In this document: in pieces, positions 43,089 through 51,968 of the stretch
How positions within the stretch are numbered: the first letter of the stretch is position 1
How the letters are laid out: the number at the start of each line of letters is the position of its first letter
DNA from: UBA2040 sp002384725
Lineage (GTDB): Bacteria > Bacteroidota > Bacteroidia > Flavobacteriales_D > Crocinitomicaceae
Reading direction: 5' to 3'
Length of the DNA stretch: 64,000 nucleotides
Assembly: GCA_963926475.1 (NCBI GenBank)
Contig: CAWUXE010000002.1
Span: forward strand, 264,405-328,404
The notes under the pieces: model-generated
What the model was told of the DNA's origin: nothing
Databases searched by the model: none
Seen by the model: the letters and a program-made list of their open reading frames with translations, nothing else
Position numbers and translations under genes: made by a program

Positions 43089-44756
43089 CTAAAACAATCC
43101 AACAATCTCCCCCTTCTCATTCACATCAATTCCCTCGGAAGAGGGATGAGCCGGCAATCCAGGCATACGCATAATGGTTCCTGTTATCGGAACTAAAAAC
43201 CCAGCACCGGCGGCAATTTCTATCTCACGGATGGTGATAGAAAAGTTTGTTGGACGTCCAATTAGTGTGGCGTCATCCGAAAGCGATTTTTGTGTTTTTG
43301 CCATACAAATTGGAAGGTCATTTAAACCCAAATCTGTAATACGTTTTAGATGCGCTTTGGCCTGAGCGGTGTATTCCACTTCATTGGCTCCGTATATTTC
43401 TTTCGCAATCGTCGCAATTTTTTCTTCAACGGGAGAATTCCATGCATAAAGCGGTTGAAAATTTGATTTTCCCGATTCTACCACATCAATAAGACATTGC
43501 GCCAATTCCAATGCTCCTTTTCCTCCTTTTGCCCACACCTCTGCAACGGCTACTTTGATGTTTTGAGCTGCTGCAAATTCTCTAATTACTTCAATTTCAG
43601 CATCGTCATCCGTTGTGAATTTATTAATGGCAATTACGGGCACGATGTTGTATTTCTTAACGTTTTCGAGGTGTTTTTCTAAGTTCGGAAGCCCTTTTTT
43701 CAAAGCATCTACATTCGGCGCAGTCAAATCACTTAAATCGGCACCACCGTGATATTTCAAGGCACGAATGGTGGTGGTTAAAATGACCGCTTTTGGCGCA
43801 AGTCCAGCACTTTGACATTTGATATCCAGAAATTTTTCACCACCCAAATCAAAGCCAAATCCAGCTTCGGTAACGGTATATTCAGAAAATGACATCCCCA
43901 TTTTCGTTGCAATGACAGTATTTGTTCCCTGAGCAATATTGGCAAAAGGTCCGCCGTGAATGATGGCTGGATTCCCTTCTATCGTTTGCACCAAGTTGGG
44001 TTTGATGGCATCTTTCAGCAAGGCTGTCATGGCACCATTGGCTTGCAAATCTTTAGCGTAAATAGGTTTTTTATCGAAAGTATAGCCGACAAATATGTTG
44101 CCCATTCGTTCTTTGAGATCTTTCAAATCTTTCGACAAACATAAAATCGCCATGATTTCTGAAGCAGCGGTGATATCGAATCCTGTTTCTCGTGGAATGC
44201 CGGAAGTTGTACCTCCTAATCCAACTACGATGTTTCGCAAAGCGCGATCGTTCATGTCCATGACCCGTTTCCAACCCACTGTGCGACCGTCAATTCCAAG
44301 TGAATTCGTTTTGCTTTGCAGGTTGTTATCGATAAGTGCAGACAAGAGATTGTGCGCTTTTTCAATCGCCGAGAAATCGCCCGTAAAATGAAGATTGATG
44401 TCTTCCATGGGCAAAACCTGCGCATGTCCACCACCAGTTGCTCCGCCTTTGATTCCGAAAACAGGTCCCAAAGATGGTTCGCGAAGCACGACAGTAGTCT
44501 TTTTATTCAATTGGTTGAGCGCTTCGGAAAGCCCAATAGACATCGTCGTCTTCCCCTCTCCTGCTGGAGTTGGTGAAATTGCTGAAACGAGAATCAGGTT
44601 ACTTGTGTTCGCTTTTACTTCGTCAATTAAGTACAAAGGTAACTTTGCTTTGTACTTACCAAACATTTCGATTTCGTCCGGGTCGATACCGAATTTTTCT
44701 GCAATTTTGGTTATGTGTTGAAGCGTCGCTTTTTTGGCAATATCTAAATCTGTCAT
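43089..44756 (-). CDS. fhs: Formate-tetrahydrofolate ligase
   Basis: 555 residues, full length. PTPAGEGKTTMSIGLSEAL (Walker A-like), REPSLGPVFGIKGGATGGGHAQVLPM, HGGPFANIAQGTNTVIATK and the C-terminal PLGRPTN-like LIGRPTNFSITIRE and PGLPAHPSSEGIDVNEKGEI identify the enzyme. It makes 10-formyltetrahydrofolate from formate, THF and ATP, feeding purine synthesis and one-carbon metabolism. It is the first complete gene after a dead TonB-like fragment and is probably monocistronic. Confidence 0.96.
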   Translation of the reverse strand: MTDLDIAKKATLQHITKIAEKFGIDPDEIEMFGKYKAKLPLYLIDEVKANTSNLILVSAISPTPAGEGKTTMSIGLSEALNQLNKKTTVVLREPSLGPVFGIKGGATGGGHAQVLPMEDINLHFTGDFSAIEKAHNLLSALIDNNLQSKTNSLGIDGRTVGWKRVMDMNDRALRNIVVGLGGTTSGIPRETGFDITAASEIMAILCLSKDLKDLKERMGNIFVGYTFDKKPIYAKDLQANGAMTALLKDAIKPNLVQTIEGNPAIIHGGPFANIAQGTNTVIATKMGMSFSEYTVTEAGFGFDLGGEKFLDIKCQSAGLAPKAVILTTTIRALKYHGGADLSDLTAPNVDALKKGLPNLEKHLENVKKYNIVPVIAINKFTTDDDAEIEVIREFAAAQNIKVAVAEVWAKGGKGALELAQCLIDVVESGKSNFQPLYAWNSPVEEKIATIAKEIYGANEVEYTAQAKAHLKRITDLGLNDLPICMAKTQKSLSDDATLIGRPTNFSITIREIEIAAGAGFLVPITGTIMRMPGLPAHPSSEGIDVNEKGEIVGLF

Positions 44757-44856
44757 GGTATAAAGTTAAGACAACAAATTTAGTAGACAAAGCTGATTTA
44801 AACTAGGACATCCGTCAGATTAAAATGCTTTTTTGATTGAAAAGAATTGCTTCGTT

Positions 44857-46713
44857 TTATCCAATTTGATCTACGAAATCTTTGAAAATCTTTTTATGAT
44901 GCTCCAAATCCATATTTGCTGAAAGTGCTACGCGAGCAATATAATCCTTGTCGCCTTCTTTCGTGGTTCCTTGGGTAGACGTTGCAGGAATCGTCCAATA
45001 ACACCCTTTCAATTGTCCATAACTCACGCAATATTTACTTTCGTTCGGAATTTCGGTGATCATCAAATTGATGAGTTTGTGATTCAAGACTCTTTTGTAT
45101 GCCTCTTTTTCTTCGGCCGTATTACCTTTTGTGGGAAGATCCAAGGAAAATACAGATGGTGTAAATCCTTCTTGCGCTAATTCTTCGGATACAAAATTGA
45201 TTTTCGCCGTTGGTAATGTTTCTTGAATGAAGTTGACAAATGCACGTGTGTTGACATAGGCATCTTGAATTCGTTGATTCATAGAAGGCAATTGTTTGGC
45301 CAATATTTCCATTTGAAGTTCAGTAGCTGCATTGTCACAAAGATTAAGATGCTCCTCAATTTTTGACATCAACCCTTCGGTTTTTTTGTTGCCCACGCAA
45401 TATCCAGCCGTACATTTTCCGCCACTTGGGAATTTAGAGCCGCTGACATAAGAAATGGTTCGAACAGACGAGAGAATATCGTTTTCACCCAAAAAGTGAA
45501 CATTCGGACAAAAAGTTTGGTCGAGAATAAAAACGGGATCGATAGCTTTTGCTCCGGTCAGCGTTTGACGTTCTTTGCTCAACACATCTTTCAGTTTCTC
45601 AAGATTCGGAACTTCCACTCTAGGATTCGTTGGAATTTCCGCGATGATATAGGGGACAGCGTCCTGCTTAGCGATTTTGTTCAACACAATATCTATACTT
45701 TGAACCATATCGTTGTCCCCATCCACGGGTAAATCCACCACTTCTACATTGTCGATACAGGCTGCTACTCGTCTGGCTTGGTCGTTTGTGCCCCCATAAC
45801 AATTCGGAGGAACGATAAACTTGATGGCTTTTCCCTTGTGATTCTCGAGCGCGTCGTGAATAAGTCCCATCATAATCGCATATTGCATCGATAATCCGCT
45901 GGAAGCTATAAGTGCTTTGGTTGTTGAACCTGTGATTTCTTTAACTGAACGTAAAACACTAGCATGATTGGCTTCCACTGCACTTTCTTTTTTCTCAAAA
46001 GTAGCATTCTGCACAAGCGATTGTAAAGCGACAAGTGAATTGGCCGGTGTCATGGCGATGGTTTCTCTTCTTCGAACATGTTGGATTTCAGAAGTATAAC
46101 TTTCATTTTTCTCACCATTGATGATTAAAACACTTCCAATATTATCGTATAAACTGATGTAGAAATCCACTTCTGTTGGAAGATTCGTTTTGCCACATCC
46201 ATCTTCTTGGGTAATGAAGACAGTACTTCCGTCAAAAATTGGAATCGGTCCGTCTTTCTCAATTTGCTTTAAATCAAAGGAATATCCGTAAACTTTCTGT
46301 ATTACTTCGGCATCAAAAAAGTGAGGTAATTTGCCCGTGTACAAGATTTGCGTCTTGCGTTTCTCCATTAAATTCTTTCGAAGAACAGCTAAAACGGGAA
46401 CCGTTTGTGATGAAAAACTGATAACACTTTCAGGTTTTAGCTTGTGCAAATGAGCCATTCCCCACTCCAATATACACGACAAAGGATGTCCCAAGCGGAT
46501 GTAATCGTATGCGGTTGGAATTTCGCTAAGCCCTGATGTTCCTGAATTATTGGCTTTGTACAAGGCCTCGAACTGGTCCAAAAATTGCATTTTGGCCATT
46601 TTTTCATCATAAATATCTAAACGATGGGTCGTTAGATTCAACCAGTCTGAAGGTCTATTTTTTAGTACCTCTTTAATATATTCAAGTATTTTATTGTCGT
46701 TCATTATTTTCAC
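44857..46713 (-). CDS. Long PLP-dependent Cys/Met metabolism-type enzyme
   Basis: 618 residues, cytoplasmic (ATG at 46707 is an alternative). The C-terminal 350-400 residues resemble the cystathionine gamma-synthase/methionine gamma-lyase fold: ALIASSGLSMQYAIMMGLI, VPPNCYGGTNDQARRV, YIIAEIPTNPRVEVPNL and the PLP lysine in SYVSGSKFPSGGK. The first 220 residues are an unusual N-terminal extension. Such fused or extended enzymes are usually labelled only as PLP-dependent transferase. The reaction may be a lyase or synthase on sulfur amino acids, not provable here. Confidence 0.8.
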   Translation of the reverse strand: MKIMNDNKILEYIKEVLKNRPSDWLNLTTHRLDIYDEKMAKMQFLDQFEALYKANNSGTSGLSEIPTAYDYIRLGHPLSCILEWGMAHLHKLKPESVISFSSQTVPVLAVLRKNLMEKRKTQILYTGKLPHFFDAEVIQKVYGYSFDLKQIEKDGPIPIFDGSTVFITQEDGCGKTNLPTEVDFYISLYDNIGSVLIINGEKNESYTSEIQHVRRRETIAMTPANSLVALQSLVQNATFEKKESAVEANHASVLRSVKEITGSTTKALIASSGLSMQYAIMMGLIHDALENHKGKAIKFIVPPNCYGGTNDQARRVAACIDNVEVVDLPVDGDNDMVQSIDIVLNKIAKQDAVPYIIAEIPTNPRVEVPNLEKLKDVLSKERQTLTGAKAIDPVFILDQTFCPNVHFLGENDILSSVRTISYVSGSKFPSGGKCTAGYCVGNKKTEGLMSKIEEHLNLCDNAATELQMEILAKQLPSMNQRIQDAYVNTRAFVNFIQETLPTAKINFVSEELAQEGFTPSVFSLDLPTKGNTAEEKEAYKRVLNHKLINLMITEIPNESKYCVSYGQLKGCYWTIPATSTQGTTKEGDKDYIARVALSANMDLEHHKKIFKDFVDQIG

Positions 46714-46836
46714 CTTTTAATCGGCCGCCAAGATACATTTATTCGATACATTTTAAAAGCGTTGACCGACCTTTATTGCCCTGAAATATGATTGACAGCT
46801 TGGGCTGCTCAGGAAGTATGGAATTAAAATATTGGG

Positions 46837-46868
46837 CAAAAAAAAACCTATCAGTGATGAAAGGCTTC
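46837..46868 (-). terminator. Terminator of the cold-shock gene
   Basis: On the minus strand CCTTTCA and TGATAGG pair around TCAC with one mismatch, followed by a nine-base T run; it lies 23 bases past the stop. Confidence 0.65.
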
Positions 46869-46890
46869 TTTAATAATTTGAAAGTCTTAA

Positions 46891-47082
46891 TTACGCTTGC
46901 TTTACATTAAGCGCGTTCAATCCTTTAGGGCTTTCTTCTATATCGAAGCTTACTTTGTCGCCTTCATTAATTTCATCGACAAGTCCATTTGCATGCACAA
47001 ATACATCTTTGTCTCCTTCGTCAGGTGTGATAAATCCAAATCCTTTTGAATGGTTGAAAAATTTTACTGTTCCGTTACTCAT
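46891..47082 (-). CDS. Cold-shock (CspA-family) protein
   Basis: 63 residues. A single cold-shock domain with both RNA-binding motifs, KGFGFI (RNP1, 13-18) and VFVHA (RNP2, 27-31), in the order MSNGTVKFFNHSKGFGFI. It binds single-stranded RNA or DNA and melts mRNA structure. The gene is monocistronic between two terminators or gaps; the AT-rich leader may form cold-responsive structures, but I cannot show this. Confidence 0.96.
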   Translation of the reverse strand: MSNGTVKFFNHSKGFGFITPDEGDKDVFVHANGLVDEINEGDKVSFDIEESPKGLNALNVKQA

Positions 47083-47218
47083 AATAATATTGTATAAATT
47101 AATTATGTAAAGTTAATAAATTATCCTGACATAGGCGTAAGATATTAATTTTCAATCGCTTATTATCATTCCTTGCATTAAAAGGAGAATATGGTTTTGA
47201 ATGAATAGACCGAAGTAC

Positions 47219-49651
47219 TTAAAATTCGAAAATCACACCTATAGTTGGTGTCACAGTAGACTGATCGTTCGCAATCAGCACTGGAATAGCATTTGAACCG
47301 CTTGATTGCAAGGGTTGTCCATCCGTTGTGGCGAATCCAGTATTGTCTTCGTTTCGCTTGAAAGTATAGAAAGGTGGTGTCTCCTGATCAAACCCAAGAA
47401 TGTTTTGTATGTCCACATAGAAATTAAAACTCACCTTTTTAAGGTTAACTATTTTATCTAAACGAAAGTCCAACTGATTGAAAAAACGAAGACGTTCAGA
47501 GTTTACATTTTGAAAATCAAGAACACCATTGCCACTAACGGCATATGCTTGTTGAGATGCCACTAAATCGAAAGGAGTGTAAGGAACACCACCAGAAAAA
47601 CGATATTTCAATCCCAATTTCCAGTTTTTGCCAAAGTTCCAACCAAAAGTGGTTGATAGTAAGTGTTTACTATCCCAAGCTGAAGGAATCAATTCGCCAT
47701 CCTGACCCGAAAAGAGCGAGCGTACATGTGAATAACTAAAAACATAAAAGATATTTTTCACCAATTTTTGTTGCAAGAAAACTTCAAAACCATAGGTCTG
47801 ACCACTGCCAATACTTGTAACTTCTTCGTTTCCAACGGCGCCAAATTCTTGTCCTTGATTGGCCAATGAAATTCCATTTATTAGAGAAACAGGATAGTTA
47901 CTGTAATCTTTGTAGAATCCTTCCACAGTGATGCGCAATCCTGTCGTTGGAAGCCATTGCGTACCCAATACATAATGATCCGATTGAATGTAATCTAAGG
48001 AGCGATTACTCAAGTCACTACCAGCATTTCTATACCCCAATGTGGTGTAGGTTGGTATTTTGTAGTAACTACCAATGGACGCCGTAAGATCCCATTTTTT
48101 GGAAAGATGATACGCAGCGGAAATTCGTGGTGACAAGGTATTGAAAGGGTTGTTACCATTGTCTGTGAAGGAGTTCATATCGGTTCTAATACCGGCAGAC
48201 ACCAACAGTTTATCTTTAAAAAACTCCTTGGAAATCTGCCCAAAGGCACCATACTTGAAGAATTCAATCGCCGAATTATTTTCGATAATGATGGCAGGAG
48301 ATAACGTGTTTCCAGACGAATCAATAATTTCGTTCGACAGCTTATTGTACAGATTGGCATTGTACTTTACATATTGTCCCACCACCCCAAAGGAGTATTT
48401 CCACCCTTTGACAAATTTGTTGTAATCAAAACGAAATTTATTCTCAATTTCCTGCGATTCCAATAAAAAGTTCCGAAAATCTTCATCCCCATTTCGAGCA
48501 TCTTCGAACTGATCCAATTGATTATCAAACATGTTGCGGCTAAGCGCTAAATTCCAAAATCCATTTTCTATTCTTCGCTTGATGGCAAAACCTGTCGTAT
48601 AATTCCACTGCGTGATAAAGGGCAAAGAGCGACGGAAAAACTCAGATTCGTCATTGTCTTCTCGCGTTGCGGCAAAACTGAATCGATCGTATGCTCCCAA
48701 ACTAAGGGCGGTAATTGTTGTTTTACTATCGGGACGGAAAGTAGTTTTAAATTGAAAATCTGAGAAATTTGGTCGGATGGGTAAATCAATTAATTTGAAA
48801 AGAAAATCGAGATACGATGTCCGTGCCGATACCAAAAAATCATTCTTCTTACCCATTGGTCCTTCCAGCGTAAGTACACTTTCCGTAAATCCAACTCGCG
48901 CATTTCCCGAAAGCTTCTCTCGGTTTCCTTGCCTTTGTTTGATCACAAAAGTAGAAGCCAAAGCATTATCATAACGCGCATCGAAGGCGGATGAACTTAA
49001 TTTCAACTCTTCAATAAAGGATACATTCAAAATTCCTTGAGCTCCGCCCGAAGAACCTTGGGTTTGAAAGTGATTCAGAACTGGAATTTCAATTCCGTCC
49101 AAATAGTACACATTTTCGTTCGGTGCTCCACCTCGGATGATGATGTCGTTTCGCTGCGCCCCACCAGCCGAACCTCCAACACCTGGAAGGGTTTGAACCA
49201 CCTTAGACACATCGAAATTTCCGCCAGGATTGGATTCAATTTCTACAGAAGTCAATTTTTGAACGGACAATGGCGTAATCATATCGGTTGTTTGCGCAAC
49301 TTGATTTCTGTCATATATAATTTCTACCGCTTCTAAATCAATTGAAATGGACGCGAGTTCAAAGTTCACCGTTTCTACATTGCCAGAATTCACCGGTATA
49401 TTGAATTTTTTTAAAGGATCGTATCCAGCAGCGGCAATCACAATTGTGTATGTTCCCACGGCAACCTCTATCTTGTAATTGCCATCGATGTCGGTAAGCG
49501 CACCTATTTGGGTTCCTTCAATGAAAACTTTGGCAAAGGCTAAAGGTTCTTCGGTATTGACATCTTTTGCATTTCCTTGAATGGTTCCGGTATTTTGTGC
49601 AATAGCGACAAGAGCAAAAAAGTGCAAAAATAAGAGTAAAACTAGCTTCAT
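47219..49651 (-). CDS. TonB-dependent receptor with carboxypeptidase-like domain
   Basis: 810 residues. Signal (KLVLLLFLHFFALVAIAQ), a carboxypeptidase-like beta-sandwich (about 20-105: GNAKDVNTEEPLAFAKVFIEG, GALTDIDGNYKIEV), a plug (VVQTLPGVGGSAGGAQRNDI, IIRGGAPNENVYYLDGIEIP, NVSFIEELKLSSSAFDARYD) and a barrel ending GVIFEF. It is an outer membrane transporter of unknown ligand. No SusD partner is adjacent. The N-terminal sandwich is typical of Bacteroidota receptors. Confidence 0.92.
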   Translation of the reverse strand: MKLVLLLFLHFFALVAIAQNTGTIQGNAKDVNTEEPLAFAKVFIEGTQIGALTDIDGNYKIEVAVGTYTIVIAAAGYDPLKKFNIPVNSGNVETVNFELASISIDLEAVEIIYDRNQVAQTTDMITPLSVQKLTSVEIESNPGGNFDVSKVVQTLPGVGGSAGGAQRNDIIIRGGAPNENVYYLDGIEIPVLNHFQTQGSSGGAQGILNVSFIEELKLSSSAFDARYDNALASTFVIKQRQGNREKLSGNARVGFTESVLTLEGPMGKKNDFLVSARTSYLDFLFKLIDLPIRPNFSDFQFKTTFRPDSKTTITALSLGAYDRFSFAATREDNDESEFFRRSLPFITQWNYTTGFAIKRRIENGFWNLALSRNMFDNQLDQFEDARNGDEDFRNFLLESQEIENKFRFDYNKFVKGWKYSFGVVGQYVKYNANLYNKLSNEIIDSSGNTLSPAIIIENNSAIEFFKYGAFGQISKEFFKDKLLVSAGIRTDMNSFTDNGNNPFNTLSPRISAAYHLSKKWDLTASIGSYYKIPTYTTLGYRNAGSDLSNRSLDYIQSDHYVLGTQWLPTTGLRITVEGFYKDYSNYPVSLINGISLANQGQEFGAVGNEEVTSIGSGQTYGFEVFLQQKLVKNIFYVFSYSHVRSLFSGQDGELIPSAWDSKHLLSTTFGWNFGKNWKLGLKYRFSGGVPYTPFDLVASQQAYAVSGNGVLDFQNVNSERLRFFNQLDFRLDKIVNLKKVSFNFYVDIQNILGFDQETPPFYTFKRNEDNTGFATTDGQPLQSSGSNAIPVLIANDQSTVTPTIGVIFEF

Positions 49652-49666
49652 TTCGTTGTAAATTCT

Positions 49667-49905
49667 TTAGAGTGGTGATTGACTTTGCTTAACAAACCTC
49701 AACTGAAATTGTTTTACATCAGAAGGCAAAACAAAATAGTACACCGCATAAACGCGACTAAAACTGCCCAGCAGCGCGCACACATGAAAGATGGCGTGAT
49801 TGAAGGAGATTTTTTTTAAACTTTACAAAATGGCTCCAACCGTATAAGCCACTCCGCCTCCAAAAAGCCAATATAATCCGCCCGAGGGTAAACTATTTAT
49901 CAAAG
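49667..49905 (-). pseudogene. Hemolysin III (PAQR-type) family C-terminal remnant
   Basis: The minus strand frame reads INSLPSGGLYWLFGGGVAYT, VGAIL, TAA, SLKKISFNHAIFHVCALLGS, FSRVYAVYYFVLPSDVKQF and stops at 49667. LPxGGLxWLxxGGxxYTxGAxFY and NHAIxHxxVLxGSxxHFxAV are the closing transmembrane helices of the hemolysin III / YqfA family. The first TAA replaces the usual Tyr or Phe codon, and the N-terminal two thirds are gone. It overlaps the tail of the next remnant. Confidence 0.7.
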
Positions 49906-50141
49906 GTTTTATGGCAAATACCAATGGTTTTGCCATCGGGTGACAAATGCGGACTACTTTCGTGTGCACTTGCACTGGTTATTCGACTCGCGGCTTGTTC
50001 TTAATGCCAAACATCTCCTCCATATATGAAAATAATGTGTGTTTTCTTCATGTCGAGTTGTTTCAACAATAAGGTGCCTTCCGTCTGTCCAGCAAGCACT
50101 GCGGAATAGAAAAACGTGAGAAATAAGATGCTAATTTTCAT
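49893..50141 (-). pseudogene. N-terminal remnant of a tricorn/PD40-like protein
   Basis: The minus strand ATG at 50141 encodes a signal and start, MKISILFLTFFYSAVLAGQT, then EGTLLLKQLDMKKTHIIFIY and GGDVWH, TAA, EQAASRITSASAHESSPHLS and PDGKTI. IxFxYGGDxWxV...ARRLTS..ESSPHFSPDGK is the opening of PD40 beta-propeller proteins such as tricorn-like peptidases. It is cut by an in-frame TAA and truncated at about 80 residues of an expected 1000. Bases 50142-50230 hold no identifiable feature. Confidence 0.65.
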
Positions 50142-50230
50142 AATTGACTATTTTGAGGTACGATACTTATTAACATTAAAAAGTCAGAATATCCGATCGC
50201 CTTCAACTAAGTAAAAAAACCAAAAACCTA

Positions 50231-50917
50231 TCAATCAATCAACGAAACGCCATTACTATCTGTCGTTAAGACATCGCTCATATAATCAAAGAGGGGACGT
50301 GTTGCTTGAAAGTATTTCAAAACTTGTTCTGAGAACCCAGGCGTCATCACTTCTTCATCCGAAAAGCTTTTGGTGACAACAAACGATTTGTACCGCAGTA
50401 ATTCGATCGCTGGATGATCTTTCGGGTAGCCTTTTGGTGCCGTTTTAAGTTGTTGTCCGCCTAATTCTCCAAAGTGTTCCTTGAAGCTAGCAGAATTGAT
50501 AATATCTTGAAGTCCAGATGGATCAAGATCAATTTCTTCGCGGATTCTTTTTAAATCGGGAACATCTGGCTGCCAAAACCCACCGCCCATAAACGATCTA
50601 TCGCCAGGATGCAGTTGCAGAAAATAGCTACCTCGCAGTGCTTTTGTTGCACGGCTAAATCCACAAGAAAAATTGCTTTTATACGGCGCTTTGTTTTTGG
50701 AGAAACGTACATCGCGGTAGATGCGGTACAATTTCATTTTCTCAATGTTATCTCGCTTTATCATGCCGCTGTTTATCTCCTCAGCCAATGCTTTGAAATG
50801 TTCATTTGCGGCTACATACTTTGGTTTATTTTCTGCAAACCAATCGCGGTCATTGTTTTTCTCCAAAGTCGTTAAAAACTGAAATACCGATGGATCGAGA
50901 TGTGTCATTTTTGCCAT
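50231..50917 (-). CDS. DUF2461 domain protein (TIGR02453 family)
   Basis: 228 residues, no signal peptide. FLTTLEKNNDRDWFAENKPKY, YRDVRFSKNKAPYKSNF and SYFLQLHPGDRSFMGGGFWQP are the DUF2461 signature. The family is widespread and cytoplasmic; its function is unknown. ATG at 50911 is an alternative start. It follows the glycosyltransferase pair on the same strand by 37 bases, so it may share a transcript. Confidence 0.92.
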   Translation of the reverse strand: MAKMTHLDPSVFQFLTTLEKNNDRDWFAENKPKYVAANEHFKALAEEINSGMIKRDNIEKMKLYRIYRDVRFSKNKAPYKSNFSCGFSRATKALRGSYFLQLHPGDRSFMGGGFWQPDVPDLKRIREEIDLDPSGLQDIINSASFKEHFGELGGQQLKTAPKGYPKDHPAIELLRYKSFVVTKSFSDEEVMTPGFSEQVLKYFQATRPLFDYMSDVLTTDSNGVSLID

Positions 50918-50954
50918 GTTTATTTTTTTCTATTCCTAAGTAAATGTTTATTTG

Positions 50955-51968
50955 TCAAGCGAAAAACCAAAAATCAACGACTGGTTTCTTTTCCCAGCTT
51001 GCTAGTTGCTCTTCAATTTCTTTTTTGCCATCTGGTGAAGTGACGACAATGATAATTTGTGGATTTATTACCGAAGGAATGACGGAAAAATCTTCCATGA
51101 TGACGCCATAAATGTCCTTCCCTATTTTTCGCTCGTTGTCGCACACCCAGTGGAAAGTATCGTCGTAGGATTGCAACAATTTCGCCATGTCTTTCCCGTT
51201 TCGACCTGCGCCCCACAAAACCAAAGGACGTGTTCGGTCTCTGTCCAATTCATAGAAAAAGTGCAGTTTCAAGTCGAAATAACGGTTGTCTTTGTACTCT
51301 TCCCAAGTGCGTGAAATACGATCGGTCCGGTCGCGCCAGTGGTGCAAGATTTTGTCTATTCCCACTATCGTCAATCCCAATCTGTAGATGCGAAAACAAA
51401 GGTCGTAATCTTCCGGATAAATCACGGGATCAAAGGCTCCTGCAGCATCAAAATCGTCTTTGTGGATGAGCCAACAATGCGATGGTATGACACATTCTCG
51501 ATAAATTTCTTGGTAATGCGTGCTGGTTCGCGCGACTTCGTTCAACCATTTTTCATACTTGATGAATCCATCGCCCACCTCGCCTTCGTCCACGAAATGC
51601 TCGGTTCCTCCTGCAATGACAGTTCCTTTTTCGTGCTTGTTCCATTCGTCCACGAGCACTTGAATTTTATAATCCGGCATCTTGTCGTCCGAATCCATTC
51701 GGTTGATCAATGTTCCTCTCGTTTCTCGGTATCCAACTTGCAAGGTAGGAATCAATTTAGGCTGATCGCTGTGAAAAACCCGAATTCGTGCATCTTTATC
51801 CGCGTATTCTTGTAAGATTTTTGGTGTGTCGTCTGTGGAATGATCGTTGACCGCAATCAATTCCCAATTTTGATACGTTTGTGCCAAAATAGAATCCAAA
51901 CAGTCGTGCAAATACGGTGCCGTGTCTTTGACGGCCATGATAATAGTTACGAGTGCTTGATCGCTCAT
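50955..51968 (-). CDS. GT2 glycosyltransferase fused to a Rossmann-like C-terminal domain
   Basis: 337 residues from the ATG at 51968, chosen because it overlaps the epimerase stop as ATGA; the ATG at 51989 adds seven residues inside the neighbour. The GT-A fold has VTIIMAVKDTAPYLHDCLDS and the DxD-like NRMDSDD near residue 90-96, then WLIHKDDFDAAGAFDPVIYPEDYDLCFR. A C-terminal segment (about 240-337) starts PLVLWGAGRNGKDMAKLL, a nucleotide-binding Rossmann-like domain. It probably adds a sugar to a polysaccharide or glycoprotein in the cytoplasm. Confidence 0.88.
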   Translation of the reverse strand: MSDQALVTIIMAVKDTAPYLHDCLDSILAQTYQNWELIAVNDHSTDDTPKILQEYADKDARIRVFHSDQPKLIPTLQVGYRETRGTLINRMDSDDKMPDYKIQVLVDEWNKHEKGTVIAGGTEHFVDEGEVGDGFIKYEKWLNEVARTSTHYQEIYRECVIPSHCWLIHKDDFDAAGAFDPVIYPEDYDLCFRIYRLGLTIVGIDKILHHWRDRTDRISRTWEEYKDNRYFDLKLHFFYELDRDRTRPLVLWGAGRNGKDMAKLLQSYDDTFHWVCDNERKIGKDIYGVIMEDFSVIPSVINPQIIIVVTSPDGKKEIEEQLASWEKKPVVDFWFFA

